Assembly: GCF_947172395.1 (NCBI RefSeq)
Contig: NC_069099.1
Location: forward strand, 14,575,740 to 14,639,739
Direction: 5' to 3'
Length of the DNA stretch: 64,000 bases
DNA from: Bicyclus anynana
Lineage: Eukaryota; Arthropoda; Insecta; Lepidoptera; Nymphalidae
Shown here in pieces: positions 1 through 10,577 of this stretch. Positions within the stretch are counted from its first letter, which is position 1; the number at the start of each line of letters is the position of its first letter. The translations under genes and the position numbers were made by a program. Under the pieces are notes generated by a model. The model searched no databases, was not told the origin of the DNA, and worked only from the letters and a program-made list of their open reading frames with translations.

Positions 1-489
1 AGTGTGTAACTTCATTGTACCTATCCTGCTAGCTGTTAGAAAGATAGCATCTGTAATAATTTATTTACGGTAAAACATATTTAAAAATAAACATGCTTTA
101 ACATTTAAGTATGGCCAATATGTTGTCAAGTACAGTGGGCAGGGCTGAATCCATGATTGATGACTGATCCATGATGATGACTCGTTTTTCTGATTTAAGA
201 AAATATACTAATCATCAAAGCAGTGTCTGCAAGTACTGTACAGGCTGACTGTTTGGATGAGAAGTATATATTTGATTATTTTTAAGCTTTGTGGTTTCAG
301 GGTTTAAAAAATGTCTAACTGAAAGTCTATGTTTACTGTATTTATTATTATTATAATAAATAAGCTTAAAAAAATCTTTTTTTTATAAACTTCCAACCCC
401 TATTTCACCCTCAGAGGTGTCATTTTCATAATTCTTAGAATACTAGTAGTCAAGATACTGTAATAAAAAGATACAGTTTGTGAGATTGT
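1..489. other. Unassigned AT-rich DNA
   Basis: No coding potential or recognisable repeat family was seen. A short TTATTATTATTATAATAAATAA simple tract lies near 341-362. I cannot assign any function. Confidence 0.5.
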
Positions 490-622
490 AGGGGTAAACA
501 CTGGACCTACTGAACAAAATAAATGTTGAAGATTATTTTACCAATAAAAATCCACATTTGAGTATTATAGGCCATGTATTCCTTCCCACGGGAACAGGAA
601 TTATGTGGGTGAAACTGCAGGG
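490..622 (-). repeat. Family E (Helitron-like) degenerate copy
   Basis: Read on the minus strand it has the layout of repeat family E seen better at 27067 and 32084: a 'tttcacccgcgt..ttcccgt' start, a middle with 'aaagccacatt'-like words, and a 'ctactgaacc' region. It is strongly diverged and lacks a clear end. Assignment to Helitron-like elements is tentative. Confidence 0.35.
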
Positions 623-625
623 GGT

Positions 626-2130
626 GAACATACACAGGTATTATAAATGTATTTTTTACAACTACACTTTTTTGAATAATTTATTTAATTATTGTAATGG
701 TAAAAAAAAATATTAATAGTAAAATGTTAAACTGAAAGCTTTAGTTTTGGAAAAGACTACAAAAAACAAACTCAGCGAAGTATTCTTTTATTTTCAAATA
801 TCAAATATCATCAGCATTTCACAATCTATGCAAATATTTTGATAATACACACACATTTATGATTTGACCAGATAACAGGGTCATCAGTACAATGTCCTAT
901 CAGCTAAAAGCCTTTGCCATCTTTTCTTCAGCACACCAATATGTTATTCCACTGTATTGCAGGTGCTTTTTGTAATATTGGAGTCTGCAGTTATAGGGCA
1001 TATTCCTAATATCCTGTAAAGCAAAATTGTTAATATTGAGCATATTATAAAATACACACATCAACATTTAGTCTCAATGTAAGTGTAGTTTGTGTACTAA
1101 GATAATATAGCAGACAGACAAGCTTCGCTTTGACTCATTCCCTATTCCTATCCTATTCTACTCCCACCCATTGGCTTATCTACTATTATTTCCTATTCCT
1201 ATTCGGTAGCTCAGAATCCTAGGATTCCTAGGGTGGGCATGCACCAATGGAAAATGTAAATGTACCTATGAGCGATGACGAAAGAGTTCGTTCGCCATAA
1301 TCATAATTTTAAAAATGAAATTCTATTCCGTTTTGCTTAATAACCAGCAAACTTAACTAAACCACACACATAAGCCCTGGAACACAGATCCCAACACATT
1401 GGATACAACAACATGCAAGATGTCGCAGAAATCTAAAACATGGTATGGTATTAAATATCGTAGGTAATGAGTTTATGTCGCTCTATGGACTTATCGTCTC
1501 TTTCTCTGGTACGTCCAAAGAAAGTGTGTGTAAGAAGACATTGGATGCTGGAAGAAAGATGCTGTTTGATCCCCAGTTCTTGGATGTGTGTGTGTGGATC
1601 GACAGTGAGACTGTGTCCAGGATATGCAAGCATTCTTCTTCAACATATTTCTAGAGCGTGTATATTCTTTTTCTCACTTTCTCTCAGAGTCCAATTCTCA
1701 GCATCCTATATAAATCGATTAATAGCACTCAATTAACTTCATTGTTTTGACTTTATAGGTTCATTGCAAAGAATATATTATTTATTACTCTTTTTAACAG
1801 AGTTCATTGTTTACAAACAAAACACTTCGCAAAGTTTCGTCCTAAAAATGCTAACTGTGGACGGGGAGACTGAATTGAAAGATTTAGAATGGAAAAAAAT
1901 ATTAATTTTAGATATTTAATAAAATATAAATTATTATTTTGGAATTTTGGACATCCACAATTTGTCCGTTTTACGATCAAAGGTGACTCAAGACCCATCG
2001 TAAGTTTTTGACATAAGCCATGAACATAAAACTTTACACAATTCGAAGACAATCGCAAATAACTGTCAAATCTTAACAAATCATTCACTCTTCGTATAAA
2101 AATAACGATCTAATCGTAATGAACTAACTA
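626..2130. other. Unassigned AT-rich DNA with CCTATTC-rich tract
   Basis: No gene is supported. Around 1137-1203 there is a degenerate repeat of CCTATTC/TCCTATCC words. A small palindrome, CCTAGGATTCCTAGG, lies near 1218-1232. Short open frames at 1445-1736 overlap in several frames and on both strands and look like chance. Confidence 0.45.
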
Positions 2131-2234
2131 TGCCCAACCGATGGCTTTCCATTGGCTTACACAATCCGAAATAGCCGTTTGACAAGTAAAAACGTACGAT
2201 TTCAACTGTCAAATTCAATCGTTTGCGTTAGACA

Positions 2235-2425
2235 ATTAGGCCCCTTGTCCAGAAGGGGCGAATTTGTCGCGAATCGTATCGCACGAATTCATACGCGCGT
2301 TTTCGAAGTACTAGACATCAATACATCGCGTCCACAAGCATCGCGCGAATTCAACGCGCGTAAATCGTGTGCACTATGCCAGACTCTCGACTCGCGCGTG
2401 ATTCGCGCGTATTGCGCGCGAGTCG
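2235..2425. mobile_element. CpG-rich MITE remnant, possibly PIF/Harbinger-like
   Basis: The block starts TTA followed by GGCCCCTTGTCCA, a terminus similar to the small element at 36036-36210. It is very rich in CGCG and GCGCG words compared with the AT-rich surroundings. The far terminus is not visible because a SINE-A copy abuts at about 2426. An open frame of 97 codons across it is explained by the high GC content. Class assignment is inference. Confidence 0.4.
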
Positions 2426-2711
2426 CAACAATCTCGCCTTTGTAAGTGATGATGCAATCTAAGATAGACGCGGGCTAACTTGTTAGAAGTAGGATGAAAA
2501 TCCACACCCCTTTCGGGTTCTACACGATATCATACCGGAACGCTAAATCGCTTAGCAGTACGTCAATGCCACTAGGGTGGTAACTAGCCACGGCCAAAGT
2601 CTCCCACCAGCCAGACATTAAGAACACCTCAATCGACCCAGCTGGGGATCGAACCCAGGACCTCCATCTTATAAATCCACCACACATCCCACTGCGCTAC
2701 GGAGGCCATCA
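2426..2711 (-). mobile_element. SINE-A copy, 3' tail missing
   Basis: On the minus strand it begins with the tRNA-like head GGCCTCCGTAGCGCAGTGG and a B-box-like GGGTTCGATCCCCAGC. The SINE-A body follows, through the 'gttagcccgcttccatcttagattgcatcatcac' region. The final 'agggctaacttgtaaagaat' and A-tail are absent and replaced by the CpG-rich block. Confidence 0.85.
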
Positions 2712-3417
2712 AAATTTTGCTTGAATAAGCGTTCTGTACCTTCTTCTGTACACACGTCATCCATACAAAATTATTAATTTTTTTAAACAAGGTAGCTCTT
2801 CACTGCGATCATAGTTATGTGATTATGCAGTCTAAGATGAAATGGAATGGAATGAAAGTTTCTTCTACTCGTAACTCCGACGGTTACCAGATACGTATAT
2901 GGCGAATTTTCGTAAAAGTCTGGTTTCTATTTATTAAAATTACAATATACTTTTTATTAGGTACACTTAGTCGATGTTTTTTTTAATAAAATCAGATCTT
3001 ATTTTTTTGGGTTAAAAATGTAACCTTAAAATACGTGTATATGTTTGTTTAAGCAGGATTACGTACAACCTCCTAAATAATCAATCATAAGCCATGGGCT
3101 TTGGCAGTATTTTAATCTGAGATTTTTCCGCCAACCGGAATTACGAATTCCGCGTATGCCTGTACGGAACGCGGCATATCGGATTTGGTTACTTTCTCTT
3201 TTTTACTCAAAATTTTAATTGAATTCTCGTTCGGAAATCGCTAGCAAAATAAAATAAAAAGCATGAATATGTGAATTCACAATGCGTCTCCAAAGTAATA
3301 TAAATATGTTAAATTTTGGGCGAAAGGGTGTTTCCTACCTTCATTTTTAATTTATTTGTTGATAAAAAGTACACATCGAGTAGGGCTGTAGTTATAGCTT
3401 TTGTTTGTTTGTTTGGT
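2712..3417. other. Unassigned AT-rich DNA
   Basis: I see no coding region or known repeat here. A short 'ggcatatcggatttgg..' stretch near 3170 is more GC-rich, but I cannot place it. Confidence 0.45.
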
Positions 3418-3933
3418 TTTTTTTTATTCTTTACAAGTTAGCTCTTGACTACAATCTCACCTGATGGTAAGTGATGATGCAATCTAGGATGGAAGCGGGC
3501 TAACTTGTTAGGAGCATGAAAATCCACACCCCTTACGGTTTCTACACGAACGCTAAATCGCTTAGCGATACGTCTTTATCGGTAGGGTGGTAATTAGCCA
3601 CGGCCGAAGCCTCCCACCAGCCAGACCTGGACCACTTTAATAATAATATTAATAATAATAATAAATAAATAATAAAAATCCTTTATTCAGCTAAAACAAC
3701 AAATTTAAAAAAATCAAGAAGAAATTACAAACTAATACTAACAGAGCTTACAAGCTACTTAAAGATACCTACTTAAATTACAAAGCTCCTCTGTCTGTAC
3801 TTAGTATAATAATGTAATGAAAAAATTAAGCTTTAACTAAACTTTAGAAAACCTCAATCAGCCCAGCCGGGGATCGAACCCAGGACCTCCGTCTTGTAAA
3901 TCTACCGCGCATACCACTGCGCCACGAAGGTGG
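3418..3933 (-). mobile_element. SINE-A copy split by a LINE-tail insertion
   Basis: The minus-strand SINE-A runs from the head near 3933 (GGTTCGATCCCCGG B box) to its A-tail, visible as a T-run near 3418. It is interrupted at 3641-3840. The two halves are collinear with other full copies, so the insertion came after the SINE. Confidence 0.85.
3641..3840 (-). mobile_element. LINE 3'-end fragment nested in SINE-A
   Basis: On the minus strand it ends 'agctgaataaaggatttttatt' followed by a TTA/TAT simple tail, like the CR1/Jockey-type LINE tails at 31240 and 59690. It is flanked by a near-perfect 7-bp duplication of the SINE target, ACTTTAA (3634-3640) and ACTTTAG (3841-3847). This indicates retrotransposition into the SINE. 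Only about 200 bp of 3' UTR is present. Confidence 0.65.
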
Positions 3934-4314
3934 TTAAAAAGCGTAAATCAGTTGTTTACAGTTTTTGAGGGTAGATTTCTTATTGTAATTGTATTACGTA
4001 TTATTCGAGAGAAATGTAATCAGCTATAAATACTATGGCCTTTGTTCAGTTTTCACTATTTGAGGGTGCCCGTTAAACAGCTGTCGGCAAAGTTTTCTAA
4101 TTAGGCGACGAACATTAATCTTGTTCCCGCAACTCAGTGTGACTGGCACAAGTTGCCGATTCATAAAAATAACTGAGGAAAAGAAACTGATATTGATTTG
4201 CAGGTTGTTCAGCCGTCGATCGTTTCTGAACGGTATTTGGCACATACCTTTCTAAATCAAACTACATTGAAATTACTTTTGAAAATTATTTGAAGATCAA
4301 GAAACTAAAATAGT
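3934..4314. other. Unassigned DNA
   Basis: No recognisable element. A 70-codon minus-strand open frame (4033-4245) has no family features I recognise and is probably chance. Confidence 0.4.
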
Positions 4315-4541
4315 TTATTTATTCTTTACAAGTTAGCCCTTGACTACAATCTCATCTGATGGTAAGTGATGTTGCAATCTAAGATGGAAGCGGGCTAACT
4401 TGTTAGGTGGAGGTTGAAAATCCACACCCCTTTCGGTTTCGCACGACATCGTATCGGAATGCTAAACCGCTTGGCGGTACGTCTTTGTCAGTAGGGTGGT
4501 AACTAGCCACGGCCAAAGTCTCCCACCAGCCAGACCTGGAA
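4315..4541 (-). mobile_element. SINE-A copy lacking the tRNA head
   Basis: It matches the SINE-A body and its 3' end (T-run, then 'attctttacaagttagccc' on plus). It stops after 'gccagacctggaacaatta', so the tRNA-derived 5' third is missing, consistent with 5' truncation. Confidence 0.8.
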
Positions 4542-4553
4542 CAATTAATATAC

Positions 4554-4641
4554 ATAATTTATATACCTACCGGATCGGATTGGTCGGATAGGTATATAAA
4601 TTATGACAAATTTGTAATATAGGGTATATTATAAATTTGTC
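4554..4641. repeat. Two abutting hairpins
   Basis: Arms 4554-4567 and 4591-4604 pair perfectly over 14 bp. Immediately next, 4605-4621 pairs with 4625-4641 over 16 of 17 bp around a GGG loop. A third partial copy of the first arm and a CCGATC/GATCGG pair follow to about 4671. This may be a small fold-back MITE. Confidence 0.6.
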
Positions 4642-4671
4642 GAATAAGTATATAAATTATATATCCGATCA

Positions 4672-5144
4672 ATTTACTAAACGTCAAACTAATTGATAAC
4701 TAATATTTTTGTCAAACGCTCCGTTTGTAAGGGATTTGTTATAGTGACGTCATGAAACAGTATCGTATTTTCAAAAACTAAACTTTTAAATTCGACCCTG
4801 CTGTAAACCAAATCATGTTTCGCTAAAACGTCATTTTCGTTTTATTTTCATAACTTGTATAACTTTAACCACATTCCATTCAATGTAAACCACGAGATTA
4901 TCCGAGGAAACATACTCCTAAGAAAGGAATAGGTATACCTAAGTTAAACATATACGTTATGCCAATATTTGTCAAATCCCCACATTCGCTCTCAAGTTTC
5001 CGAGGGTATCAAACAAGCTTTTCATTTCTGGCAGAAACGACATGTCCGATAAAATGTGTCTTCATTACTCCACAAAGGGGCTCGAAATTCATTACGGAGT
5101 TAAACGTTGATATGTAAAATTATAGATTAACATTCTTGCGATAT
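4672..5144. other. Unassigned AT-rich DNA
   Basis: I see no coding region, RNA gene or repeat family in this stretch. Confidence 0.4.
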
Positions 5145-5191
5145 GTATAATGCACATATAAGAAATTAAATATTACTTGTCTCAAACGGTG

Positions 5192-5646
5192 GCGGACGTC
5201 GTGAAAAATGGCATCTCTTTGTTATCGACGTTCAGTCAACCCGCACGAAACGTAAAGTTAGCCCGCACGAAACGTAACGTTAGCCCGCACGAAACGTAAC
5301 GTTAGCCTGCAGGAAACGAAATGTTAGCCCGCACGAAACGTAACGTTAGCCTGCAGGAAACGAAACGTTAGCCCGCACGAAACGTAATGTTAGCCCGCAC
5401 GAAACGTAACGTTAGCCCGCATGAAACGAAACGTTAGCCCGCACGAAACGAAACGTTAGCCTATAGCACTTAGGGTAGTGTAGCAATAGTAAAGGAATTT
5501 TTCAAATCGGTTCCGTAGTTAGAGCTTAATCAATGCAAACAAACAAACAATAAAATCTTTTCTCCTTATAATATTAGTATAAATAAATAGATATAGTCCA
5601 TGTTATTAACTAAAGTAACTTTAAACTATTTATTATTAACTAAAAT
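5192..5646 (+). mobile_element. 455-bp insertion ending in a family-E-like 3' end
   Basis: It carries a 22-bp tandem array, then 'ggaatttttcaaatcgg', a CAAACAAACAAAC word and 'ttataatattagtata', the 3' end typical of repeat family E here (27067, 32084). The flanking 12-bp repeat marks the insertion boundaries. The mechanism is unclear because Helitrons do not normally make target duplications. Confidence 0.55.
5235..5461. repeat. 22-bp minisatellite, about 10 units
   Basis: Ten consecutive 22-bp units share the core GCCCGCACGAAACGTAAC followed by GTTA. Two units carry the variant CCTGCAGGAAACGAAA. The array lies inside the 455-bp insertion. Confidence 0.9.
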
Positions 5647-5844
5647 TCTCAAACGGTGAAGAAAGAAAGAACATCGTGAGGAAACCTGCATACCAGAGAA
5701 TTATCTTAATTCTCTGCGTGTGTGAAGTCTGCCAATCCGCATTGGGCCAGCGTGGTGGACTATTGGCCTGACCCCTCTGATTCTAAGAGTAGACTCGAGC
5801 TCAGCAGTAAGCCAAATATGGGTTGATGATGATGATGATGATGA

Positions 5845-6378
5845 ACTAAAATTACATAGATACATAGTAGATGATTTATTATTATAATGTAGTAAAGCTT
5901 AACTGTAACTACAAATACAAATTCTTAGAAAGCGTCAGCTGCTTCTGTCCAATTGACAAATCTCTTCCGGAAACTCTTGAGCCTCGATTGTTTTCTACCG
6001 CATTTTTAATACGCCCGTTTCTTCGCTTCTTTTACTTACAATATCAATGGAGTTAAAGTAGGTATTGTTAATACTGAAATTGAGTTTGGATATGTTTATG
6101 TAGCGAAATGAGTTTTCTTACATTGAATAAGCTTCAAAGAATTGGCTAATGTATTGGAATATGTTTAGGTACTACTTAACTACGCCTATATAAAAAAATC
6201 AAATACCTGACAATCTGGGCTGGTTGCGTAGACCTTAATTTATAACATGTAGGTTCTCAGTTCGATTCTCGACTCGATACTGAAGAATTTATATTTTTCA
6301 AATTAACTTACCTATATTACACGTTTGCTTGCCCGTTTTTGTGTGAAACTCAATGAGCGTTAGCAAAATAGGAACGAC
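5845..6378. other. Mostly unassigned; tRNA-like SINE head near 6206-6290
   Basis: Only 6206-6290 draws attention. It contains 'ggctggttgcgtagacc' and a B-box-like 'cagttcgattctcga', suggesting a decayed tRNA-derived SINE head. The rest is featureless. Confidence 0.3.
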
Positions 6379-6641
6379 GACGGCCTCCGTGGCGCAGTGG
6401 ACTTACAAGACGGAGGTCCTGGGTTCGATTTCCGGCTGGACCGATTGAGGTTTTCTTAGTTGATCCAGGTCTGGCTGGTGGGAGGCTTTGGCCGTGGCTA
6501 GTTACCACCCTAGCGACAAAGACGTACCGCCAAGCGATTTAGCGTTCTCCTAACAAGTTAGTCCGATTCCATCTTTGATTGCATCATCACTTACCATCAG
6601 GTGAGATTGTAGTTAAGGGCTTACTTGTAAAGAATAAAAAA
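6379..6641 (+). mobile_element. SINE-A copy with internal deletions
   Basis: It begins GACGGCCTCCGTGGCGCAG and ends 'cttgtaaagaataaaaaa'. Relative to other copies it lacks part of the head (the 'tatgcgcggtgga' segment) and the 'ccggtacgatgtcgtgtag..tttcatc' segment in the 3' half. Confidence 0.85.
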
Positions 6642-6663
6642 CAATACATGTTTATAAATTTCT

Positions 6664-6845
6664 AGCCGACCCTCTGCGGTTTCACCCGCTTAGTTTCCGT
6701 TCCCGTTCCCGTATTGGATAAAATATAGCCTATGACACAAATAACTTGGCTTTATAAGAATGTATAAGAATTTTCAAAATCGGTTTAGTAGATCCAGAGA
6801 TTACCCCTACAGTACCGCAAACTTTACCTCTTGTTAGTATAGATT
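6664..6845 (+). repeat. Family E (Helitron-like) diverged copy
   Basis: It starts 'agccgaccctctgcggtttcacccg' and ends 'cttgttagtatagatt', matching the ends of family E at 27067 and 32084. The middle is diverged. The Helitron class is inferred only from resemblance to lepidopteran Helitron-like repeats. Confidence 0.5.
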
Positions 6846-7299
6846 GTCCGTTTATTATCAAGCAGCGTCGGAGTTTGCCCGACTAGTTTCGAACCCATAC
6901 GGGACCCTTATTCATGAGCTGGTTCTCGCAACGCTACACGATCCAAATTGAATAAGGGGTGTTGTTTTCTTTTTAAATAAAGTTTTTTCGAAATAAACAT
7001 CACCTGAAAAACGTACAACCCAGGTGAAATTTGAATAATGAGCTAACTTTCATCCATAAATAAAACAACAATAAATTTACATCATAAATAATAATGTTAT
7101 TATAATATTTATTGGTTTCATATTATTTCATTTAAAGTAAATATCAAAAGCAATTCTCCACAAACAACAAATTGTTAATTACCTTTTTAATTAATTCCGG
7201 TTGAATTCTCTTAATTACATTCACTTTTAACTTAGTATACCATACCATTTATTATCGAATAAACGGTATGGTAAGTGGTAGGTAAAAATATAGTATAGT
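6846..7299. other. Unassigned DNA with one repeat-like segment
   Basis: The segment 6860-6955 ('gcgtcggagtttgcccgactagtttcg...') looks like a dispersed repeat but has no second copy in this window. The remainder is AT-rich and unassigned. Confidence 0.35.
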
Positions 7300-8522
7300 A
7301 TAGTAGTAAAAATTTTTCTTCACGGCAACTCTTTGCCAGACATCTTCAAAATTTTAAATAATTTGCTACGAATCTTAGTAGGCGACTGGGAACAAGCTAT
7401 AATTTCGAAAAATTTAGGATTTTTCAGTTCTTTCAGACACGGCTTTAATAAACACAGCACTACCTTGATACCGGCTTCAAACTGATCGCACTGAGCAAAC
7501 TGAGAAGCTATCACATATGATGTTATTTTTCGCTTTTTAGTTAGTAAAAACATTTTTATAAATTTGAAGTCGGTTGTATTTTTTTATTAAATTTTTTTCA
7601 TGAAAATATGTGTAATAGTATGATATGTCGAATATACATTAAAATAATGATAGTCATAACACATCTAGATGTAAAGTTCTCATTAATACAAATTCATCAA
7701 GCCCAAACACAAGGTAGCTACTGTAAACCGTTGAGGAGTTCCCTTAATTGTCCCTTGTCTCCTTTACCAGACCCCTAATGACAGTCACAACCCATTTAAA
7801 CGTAAAATGCTCATCGATACAAATTAATTAAGTCCAAACACAAGGTAAATGCTATAAATTTTTTTTGACGGCCTCCGTGGCGCAGGTATGCGCGGTGGAT
7901 TTACAAGACGGAGGTCCTGGGTTCGATCCCCGGCTGGGCAGATTGAGATTTTCTTAATTTGTCCAGGTCTGGCTGGTGAGAGGCTTCGGCCGTGGCTAGT
8001 TACCACCCTACCGGCAAAGACGTACCGCCAAGCAATTTAGCGTTCCGGTACGATGCCGTGTAGAAACCGACAGGGGTGTGGATTTTCATCCTCCTCCTAA
8101 CAAGTTAGCCCGCTTCCATCTTAGACTGCATCATCACTTACCATCAGGTGAGATTGTAGTCAAGGGCTAACTTGTAAAGAATAAAAAAAAAATTGATGAG
8201 GATTTCCCTCATCGGTGCTCCAGCTCCATCATCACATTGACACCAGACCTTCATTGAATTGTAGTGCTTTAAAACACTTAATGCAAACATCAAAAAACGC
8301 AGTAGTTGTCCCTATAATATTTGAAAGTGTCCCTCGATTTCTCCAAGATCCCATCATCAGATCCTGACATAATTACTATGGGACCAATTGGAAAGTATAT
8401 CCTCTCAAATAAAAAATGGATTTTTCAAATCGGTTGAGGCGTCTTCGAGTAATCGGTGAAAATACATAAAAAAAAGATTCCGACTAATTGATAACCTCCT
8501 CCTTTTATGAAGTCGGTTAATA
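7300..8522 (+). repeat. Family F dispersed repeat with nested SINE-A
   Basis: It contains 'gaagtcggttgtattttttta' (7566), 'aagcccaaacacaaggtagct', 'gtctcctttaccagacccctaatgacagtcac' and ends 'aacctcctccttttatgaagtcggtta'. Parts are repeated in reverse at 52020-52345 and at 27575-27700. A SINE-A at 7867-8192 splits it. No coding capacity is seen. The element class is not determined. Confidence 0.55.
7867..8192 (+). mobile_element. SINE-A, near full length
   Basis: It has a complete tRNA-like head (GCCTCCGTGGCGCAGG, GGGTTCGATCCCCGG), the whole body and an A-tail, and sits inside family F. It differs from the best copies by a deletion of 'tggt' in the A-box region. Confidence 0.92.
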
Positions 8523-9339
8523 AACTAAAGCCGTGCATCAAGTTAACACATTTCGACGTTATCACGACTCAAATGGACATGTGGTGTGAAACTAAGGGGC
8601 AAAACCTCTTGAAAATTGACCTCTTATAATAAATAGAAGATCGATGGACAAAACTTATTAAACCAAATTCGATCCCAGCAAAACGTAAAGAACTTTTTTT
8701 TTATTTTTAGTTTTTATTATTTTCTAAAAAAAAATATTCATAAATAAAATAAATAATATAATTTGCGACAGTCCCCGAGTGCCACGCGTATTTTTTTATT
8801 TATCAACTAATAGTAACTCAACGTTAATAAATATACAGTATTTATTAACGTTGAGTTTTGTCGCTAAAATATACTGACTAAATTTAATTAATTATTAAAT
8901 CAAACTAACCATTTCCATTATAACATACCATTATAACTGAAACAGAGGCTGCCAATGTCGGCCTTCACTATCCTGCATTACTGTTATGTAAGTAACTAAT
9001 TATAGAATCGATTTTAAGCCCGATGCTTAATAACATTATTGGCCAATTAGTCATGCATGATATTACAAATACACGATTATAATACTATTATGAATTTCAC
9101 TACAACATTATACTGTCAGATGCAAATTTCGTTTATAAATATTACCGATATTTTGATAGCAGATTTTCAATAAAAGGAATTTTAATAAATTTACAAATTG
9201 TTGGAATAATAAAAATAATTTTATTGTTTTGGAAATGATATATTTAAAAATTATACTTATAATAAATTTGTAGTGAGGTCAATTATGTACATGACATATA
9301 TTTCCAAAATACCTAACTATCAGGGAGTGATTAGTGATC
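8523..9339. other. Unassigned AT-rich DNA
   Basis: Apart from the perfect hairpin at 8815-8857, I see no gene or repeat family here. Confidence 0.4.
8815..8857. repeat. Perfect 19-bp inverted repeat
   Basis: Arm 8815-8833 is the exact reverse complement of 8839-8857, with a 5-nt loop. It is not followed by a T-run that would suggest a terminator and has no relation to a gene. Confidence 0.85.
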
Positions 9340-9822
9340 GATACTGATACCAAATGCAATGAGTAAAATTTTTGTCTGTCTGTCTGTATGTTCTTTATAG
9401 AAACAAAACTACTTGACAAATTTTAATATATATGTATAATTTTATCACGCTACGATCAATAGGAGCAGATCAGTGAAGGGAAATGTTCGGAAAACGGGAG
9501 AAGATACTGCATTTTTTAAGCTTCCTTCGCGTGTGCAGGCTTAGGGTAGGGGTAGGGAGGGTAGCGCTATGGAGGCTAGGGTAGGATAGTGGTAGGGTAG
9601 GGGTAGGGTAGGGTACGGTTAGAGTAGGCATAGGGTAGAGGTAGAGTAGAGGTAGGATAGGGGTAGGGTAGGGATAGGGTAGAGATAGGGTAGGGGTAGG
9701 ATAGGGTAGGGTAGGGTAGGGGTAGTTGAAAGTTTACATCGGCCTTTACGCGGACAAAGCATTAGTGCGTTCAAGCAAACAAACAAATAAACTCTTCAGC
9801 TTTATAATATTAGTATAGATTT
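9340..9822 (+). repeat. Helitron-like repeat carrying a GGGTA array
   Basis: It opens with GTCTGTCTGTCTGTATG and 'gaaacaaaactacttgac', passes 'cacgctacgatcaataggagcag' and 'agggaaatgttcggaaaacgg', then the G-rich array, 'ttacatcggcctttacgcgga', and the family-E-like end 'caaacaaacaaat..ataatattagtatagatt'. The structure resembles lepidopteran Helitron-like repeats, but the class is inferred. Confidence 0.5.
9541..9726. repeat. G-rich GGGTA/GGGGTA minisatellite
   Basis: About 185 bp of degenerate TAGGG, TAGGGG and TAGAGG words on the plus strand. Many runs of three or four G at short spacing give G-quadruplex potential. It is not the insect telomere motif TTAGG. Confidence 0.85.
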
Positions 9823-9904
9823 AATGTAATATTCACTTAATTAGAAACCTCAATGAGCAGGTTGACCCAGTTCGGGACCTATAAATAATAATAGCGAGCG
9901 ACCT

Positions 9905-10100
9905 CGTACTAGAAATAATGGCGACCCCGCACATGAAAGCGCAGTTTTGGTCGACCCCCCACCAGGTGGACTGACGACATCAAGCGAGTCGCAGGGATTC
10001 GCTGGATGCAGGTGGCTCAATATCGTGATGTTTGGAAGTCCGTACAAAAGGCCTATATTCTGCAGTGGACGTCCATTGATGATGATGGATGATGATGAAG
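9905..10100 (+). mobile_element. RTE-type LINE ORF2 C-terminus and 3' end
   Basis: The nucleotide pattern 'atggcgaccccgcac', 'cgacccccaccaggtgga', 'gatgtttggaagtccgt' and 'cagtggacgtccattgatgatgatg' is the 3' end of an endonuclease/reverse-transcriptase LINE, found in reverse at 45541-45810. It ends in ATGATG repeats. Frameshifts break the reading frame. Confidence 0.65.
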
Positions 10101-10492
10101 TAATACAAGACTGAAGTTAATTTTAGACAGTGCTATAGTAAAAGTGTTATTTTCAACTTAAATCTCCCATTTGTATACATCACAAAGAGAGCTCCTTTGA
10201 ATCCTTTATGCATACAAAGTAGGTTTTTTTGAACTCACAAGCAAAAACCGTTTAAACTTGATCCGGGACTAATATCGAGAAGAAACTGTTGTTAGTACAA
10301 GTACTCGGAATAGACGCGCTGTGTCTGAAAAAGCAATTTAAACTGTTCCCATGATGACGTGTGGTACAAAACATAAGAGATCGAAAGCTTTACTTTATTT
10401 ATGGGAAAACGTACTAGCGCGTGAAAAATTATGAACTACAACAATTTTATGATAAATAGTATACAATTCTAAAATATTGTACTGTCCATATC
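10101..10492. other. Unassigned DNA
   Basis: I see no gene or recognisable repeat in this stretch. Confidence 0.4.
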
Positions 10493-10577
10493 ATGACCAT
10501 TAACAGCCCATATTCGGCTCACTGTTGGGCACGAGTCTCCTTTCAGAATACGCGGGGTTAAGCTAACCGCGCTGACC
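10493..10577 (-). mobile_element. SINE-B 3'-end fragment
   Basis: 'cccatattcggctcactg' and 'gagtctcctttcagaat' are the reverse complement of the SINE-B 3' end. Only about 85 bp remain. Confidence 0.65.

Larger units (their letters stand above)
5145..5844 (+). mobile_element. SINE-B copy interrupted by a minisatellite-bearing insertion
   Basis: The left part (5145-5191) matches the SINE-B middle ('aagaaattaaatattac', 'ctcaaacggtg'). The right part (5647-5844) continues from the same point to the ATGATG tail. TCTCAAACGGTG is duplicated on both sides (5180-5191 and 5647-5658). The tRNA-like head is missing. Confidence 0.75.

Noticed and set aside
2152..2445. 97-codon frame in the CpG-rich block
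   Set aside because: Composition-driven; the block looks like a MITE remnant and the frame has no domain.
5235..5461. CRISPR-like repeat array
   Set aside because: Units are contiguous without spacers and the genome is eukaryotic; it is a minisatellite.
9541..9726. Interstitial telomere repeat
   Set aside because: The unit is GGGTA/GGGGTA, not the insect TTAGG, and is irregular.
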